DNA of 37,319 nt from a virus: IMG/VR virus record IMGVR_UViG_3300042560_002246, positions 1 through 37,319 of that record; one strand, given 5' to 3'. Each line of letters opens with the position of its first letter. The first letter of the stretch is position 1. Made by a program: the position numbers and the translations under genes. Positions 35,083 through 37,319 of the stretch are shown piece after piece. The notes under the pieces were generated by a model. The model had not been told where the DNA came from, ran no database searches, and saw nothing but the letters and a program-made list of their open reading frames with translations.

Positions 35083-35117
35083 ATTATTTGCCCCACTATA
35101 TGTTGGGCTGCGGCTGT

Positions 35118-35143
35118 GGGGTCTGACCTTATTGCCAGACCCC
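35118..35143 (-). terminator. GC-rich hairpin after gene 35152
   Basis: GGGGTCTG (35118-35125) pairs with CAGACCCC (35136-35143), 8 bases after the minus-strand stop. No U-run. Confidence 0.6.
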
Positions 35144-35151
35144 GCTAGAGG

Positions 35152-35241
35152 CTAGAACCTAACTGGTCTGCTAGCCTTAGCAAGAAACTTTCTCATTGAG
35201 AATACCTTTGCTACTACTGGGGTCTTTACTGTTTTGTTCAT
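35152..35241 (-). CDS. 29-residue basic peptide
   Basis: ATG 35241 follows ATAAGGATAAAAA and encodes a Lys/Arg-rich peptide (MNKTVKTPVVAKVFSMRKFL then AKASRPVRF). First cassette of the minus-strand array; its promoter has TTGACA beside a GACACGCC motif (35300-35307). Small, but leader and terminator fit. Confidence 0.55.
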   Translation of the reverse strand: MNKTVKTPVVAKVFSMRKFLAKASRPVRF

Positions 35242-35475
35242 TTTTTATCCTTATCTTTTGATACTTATACATTATTAGGTAGGTAGGACATTGTCAAGCG
35301 ACACGCCAAAGATTTTAGATAACATTTTTATAACGCAGGCCGTACGGGTGCTGGCAGTGTGCAGTCTAATTTCTTGCATTTTTTACAATAGATCCTGTAT
35401 CGTACATCTTTACAAAATATTCAGATTTTTGATATTTTTGATTTTTTAGAAAATCCGCTGTGATAAAATTGGAGA

Positions 35476-36072
35476 ATGGAAGACGGTAACCAAAAATACA
35501 CAGAGCAAATTAAAATAGTTAAAAACTTTATAACCTCTGAAGAGGCAGATTTCTATTTGCAATATATAAACAATAATGATCATTTAATGAAAAGAAGCCG
35601 TCTATGTGGAGAAGCAAGCAAGGTATTAAAATTTGGAAAGCAAACTTATGAAAAATATACAACCAATAAAAATCTTTCAATTATTAGTGATATTGAGCCT
35701 ATCGTAAGAAATAAAATTTTCCCCAAAGTGGAACAAACAATTAGGGCAATTTATGCAAACGAAAAAGATCTATTTTTATCTGATATATATTTTGCAAAAC
35801 AGTCTAGTGGTGGGTGGGTCCAGGAGCACTCTGATCAAGAAGGTGACGCTGCCTTACATGTAAAATATAGTGGCATTATTTATTTAAATGATGTGGAAAA
35901 AGGCGGGTCTTTGGTTTTTCCAAAATTAAATTATGAATATTCTCCAAAAGCTGGAGACTTAGTAACATTTCCATCTGCTGGAGATCAATATGTGCATTTT
36001 GTAACTACAGTATACGAAGATAGATATACTTTGCCTGTTTGGGTAACGGAAGACGAATTTTGGAAACTATAA
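35476..36072 (+). CDS. 2OG-Fe(II) oxygenase (prolyl-4-hydroxylase-like)
   Basis: His118 and Asp120 (EHSDQ), distal His174 (YVHFV) and Arg183 (EDRYTLPVW) form the complete iron and 2-oxoglutarate site, with GGSLVFPKLNYEYSPKAGDL as the typical beta-strand between them. 198 residues, the normal size for a phage P4H-like enzyme. TGA-TAAAAT (35461-35469) is 6 bases before ATG 35476, so the message is leaderless. It faces a methyltransferase gene that carries a dead relative of the same domain. Substrate unknown; nucleic acid, protein and small molecule are all possible. Confidence 0.85.
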   Translation: MEDGNQKYTEQIKIVKNFITSEEADFYLQYINNNDHLMKRSRLCGEASKVLKFGKQTYEKYTTNKNLSIISDIEPIVRNKIFPKVEQTIRAIYANEKDLFLSDIYFAKQSSGGWVQEHSDQEGDAALHVKYSGIIYLNDVEKGGSLVFPKLNYEYSPKAGDLVTFPSAGDQYVHFVTTVYEDRYTLPVWVTEDEFWKL

Positions 36073-36089
36073 TACGCTATAATATTTAT

Positions 36090-36161
36090 ATGCGTATTAT
36101 TCACAAAATGGCATGTGGCTGCAATAACAACTGCCCATGCAAGCTTCCTGAGCCTAAGTAG
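36090..36161 (+). CDS. 23-residue Cys-rich leaderless peptide
   Basis: ATG 36090 to TAG 36161 encodes a peptide whose centre is CGCNNNCPCK: four Cys in eight residues, a likely metal or Fe-S loop. TATAAT (36078-36083) is exactly 6 bases before the ATG. Its stop overlaps the end of the convergent methyltransferase gene by 8 bases. Confidence 0.6.
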   Translation: MRIIHKMACGCNNNCPCKLPEPK

Positions 36162-37319
36162 CCTTTCTCATTCTGATATAGGTAATAACAGAGTACTTGG
36201 TTCCTTCTTCAATCTTTGATATGCTATATTCATAGCCCTTTACTGAAGGCAAAATAACAACTTCATTTGCATTTGGCTTATAGGTCAAATTAAGCTCTGG
36301 GAACTCCAGGGCACCTCCTGAATAATCATCATTCAAAAAGTACATTACGGTAATAGCATTTGTATCTTCATTACTACTTAATGGAAAAGATGTTCCTGTG
36401 CTATATCTCATAAGCCCTATTTGATCATGAAGTTTCTGTGGTAATGCATTTGAATCAATATAATCTTTTTCAACAAATCCCATAAATCCAGCAGTAACCA
36501 AAGCAATTCTTTCCTCAAATGTAACCGAAAAGTCGTTTGGATCCTTAAATTCTTGGGGGTATGGGAATGACATAGTCTGAACATAGTTTCCAGATATCAT
36601 TTCCATATTCCACTCAGCCATTCCAGCATAAGTCATTTGCTCAACGTAAGGAATTAGTTGTTCGTATCCTGGTATAACATTCTTATATACAACTATTCCA
36701 GGTGCTAGATCTTCTTTTTCAATTGTTGGTGTATATGCTTGTTCGGTATTACTCATTTCTTTTCCTTCCAAATTTTTGGCTTTTCTTATACGCTCTTTTG
36801 CAATCCTGACTTGATCTTCTGACACGTCATTATAAATAAAGTTTCTATTTAGGTTTATACAGGCGTGTGCCACCGATCCAGTACCACCCATTATATCAGC
36901 AACCGTGTCCCCTTCTTCGGAAAAGTGGCTAACTATAATATTACAAAAATCTAGTGGAGTTGAATCGCCTGTATGGCCCTCTATGTTAATTAATTCTGCA
37001 TCTAGCTGCCAAGGAATATCAATTATCATTTTTTCAAGTTCTTTGAATTTTGGACTTCCTTTGCTAAAATGCAAAAAATATACTTGAGTTTTATTATGTT
37101 TGATTTTGCTAGGCTCATTATTGGTTGGCATATTGCCGTATTCCCAAACAATTGGGTGATGCGGCAATAGGCTGGTTTCTTTCATTACAGAGCTTATAAA
37201 ATAATACAGCAGTGGTTGTGAAAGTATTCCTATAAGAATAGAACCAGTGGGTTTTAAAGCATGCTCCATATGCTTCATAACCTTTACTAGGCGGTCAAGA
37301 TACTCTTCCTGACTTCCAT
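36154..37319 (-). CDS. DNA methyltransferase fused to degenerate 2OG-oxygenase-like domain (5' end cut)
   Basis: The frame stays open to the window edge (EEYLDRLVKVMKHMEHALKP), so the true start and the DPPY motif lie outside. STPLDFCNIIVSHFSEEGD and VADIMGGTGSV (about residue 127 from the Met at 37278) are the beta-class DNA methyltransferase motif I region. From about residue 190 a P4H-like domain follows; compared with 35476-36072, the H-x-D, distal His and Arg are all replaced (FPLSSNED, YEYSIS, Lys361). AAGGAAAAGAA precedes an in-frame ATG at 36756, so the second domain may also be made separately. Confidence 0.8.
   Translation of the reverse strand, partial: GSQEEYLDRLVKVMKHMEHALKPTGSILIGILSQPLLYYFISSVMKETSLLPHHPIVWEYGNMPTNNEPSKIKHNKTQVYFLHFSKGSPKFKELEKMIIDIPWQLDAELINIEGHTGDSTPLDFCNIIVSHFSEEGDTVADIMGGTGSVAHACINLNRNFIYNDVSEDQVRIAKERIRKAKNLEGKEMSNTEQAYTPTIEKEDLAPGIVVYKNVIPGYEQLIPYVEQMTYAGMAEWNMEMISGNYVQTMSFPYPQEFKDPNDFSVTFEERIALVTAGFMGFVEKDYIDSNALPQKLHDQIGLMRYSTGTSFPLSSNEDTNAITVMYFLNDDYSGGALEFPELNLTYKPNANEVVILPSVKGYEYSISKIEEGTKYSVITYIRMRKAT

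Noticed and set aside
1-37319. Insertion sequences or integrase/attachment sites
   Set aside because: No transposase or recombinase motifs and no terminal inverted or direct repeats flanking a segment were seen; tRNA genes lack duplicated 3' ends.

Overview
This window reads as part of the genome of a tailed bacteriophage of an actinobacterium. The actinobacterial marks are a WhiB-family regulator, a DUF7455-type small protein, an MSMEG_6728/endonuclease V-like glycosylase, an NrdH redoxin, a DUF2637-like membrane protein and a large number of leaderless promoters. Phage marks are a M23+LysM endolysin, a holin-like protein, tail/fibre-type structural proteins, a DUF932 protein, a GP88 protein, scattered tRNAs and very tight packing with ATGA/TAATG overlaps. 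AT-rich composition would fit a freshwater actinobacterial host such as Nanopelagicales, but that is inference. No terminase, portal, major capsid or polymerase is visible, so this is not the whole genome.

Layout. (1) Bases 1-14390, almost all plus strand: small membrane and lipoprotein genes, a secreted subtilisin-like protease, four tRNAs (Asn, Asp, Glu, Thr) interleaved with metabolic cargo (heme oxygenase, luciferase-like monooxygenase, sulfotransferase), then the endolysin, an APS kinase-nucleotidyltransferase fusion, a DUF2061 membrane protein, a second luciferase-like monooxygenase, a thermonuclease, WhiB, a DNA glycosylase, a holin-like protein with a clear terminator, a small heat-shock protein, a mosaic phage protein and a Stealth-like sugar-phosphate transferase. 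(2) 13212-20740, mostly minus: HNH protein, GT4 and GT2 glycosyltransferases with an FkbM methyltransferase, a membrane protein, tRNA-Leu and tRNA-Met, NrdH, two fibre-like structural proteins, several zinc-ribbon or basic microproteins, a thioredoxin-like protein without cysteines and a glutathione peroxidase. (3) 20819-23835, mixed: small genes, an HExxH protein and a 2OG-Fe(II) oxygenase-like protein. (4) 23836-24700: a repeat-rich region with a 16-bp-period CAAACC array. (5) 24228-35241: about 30 small minus-strand genes in cassettes, separated by a repeated intergenic module. (6) 35476-37319: an intact 2OG-Fe(II) oxygenase, a 23-residue Cys-rich peptide and, convergent to them, a DNA methyltransferase fused to a degenerate 2OG-oxygenase-like domain, cut by the window end.

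The most striking undescribed signal is non-coding. Between 23.9 and 35.1 kb there are fourteen copies of a bipartite element, (C/T)TGGG(G/A)-N16-CGTAA, all on the plus strand; the spacing is exactly 16 in twelve and 15 in two. Most lie just upstream of a minus-strand promoter and are followed 20-40 bases later by a GCCGCAGC core and a hairpin or pseudoknot. The layout resembles an ECF-sigma promoter or, alternatively, a stoperator-like operator. Three of the cassettes end in an H-type pseudoknot whose two stems covary between copies. Elsewhere, about nineteen genes have a TATAAT-like box placed so that transcription would start at or next to the start codon, most with a gap of exactly 6 bases.

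Functional links: APS kinase, sulfotransferase, DUF2061 and two SsuD-like flavin monooxygenases suggest a phage sulfur or sulfation module; heme oxygenase, glutathione peroxidase and NrdH suggest heme, iron and redox control; the glycosyltransferases suggest surface or virion glycan modification; the methyltransferase plus 2OG oxygenases could be a DNA-modification locus. These pathway assignments are inference from family membership and proximity.
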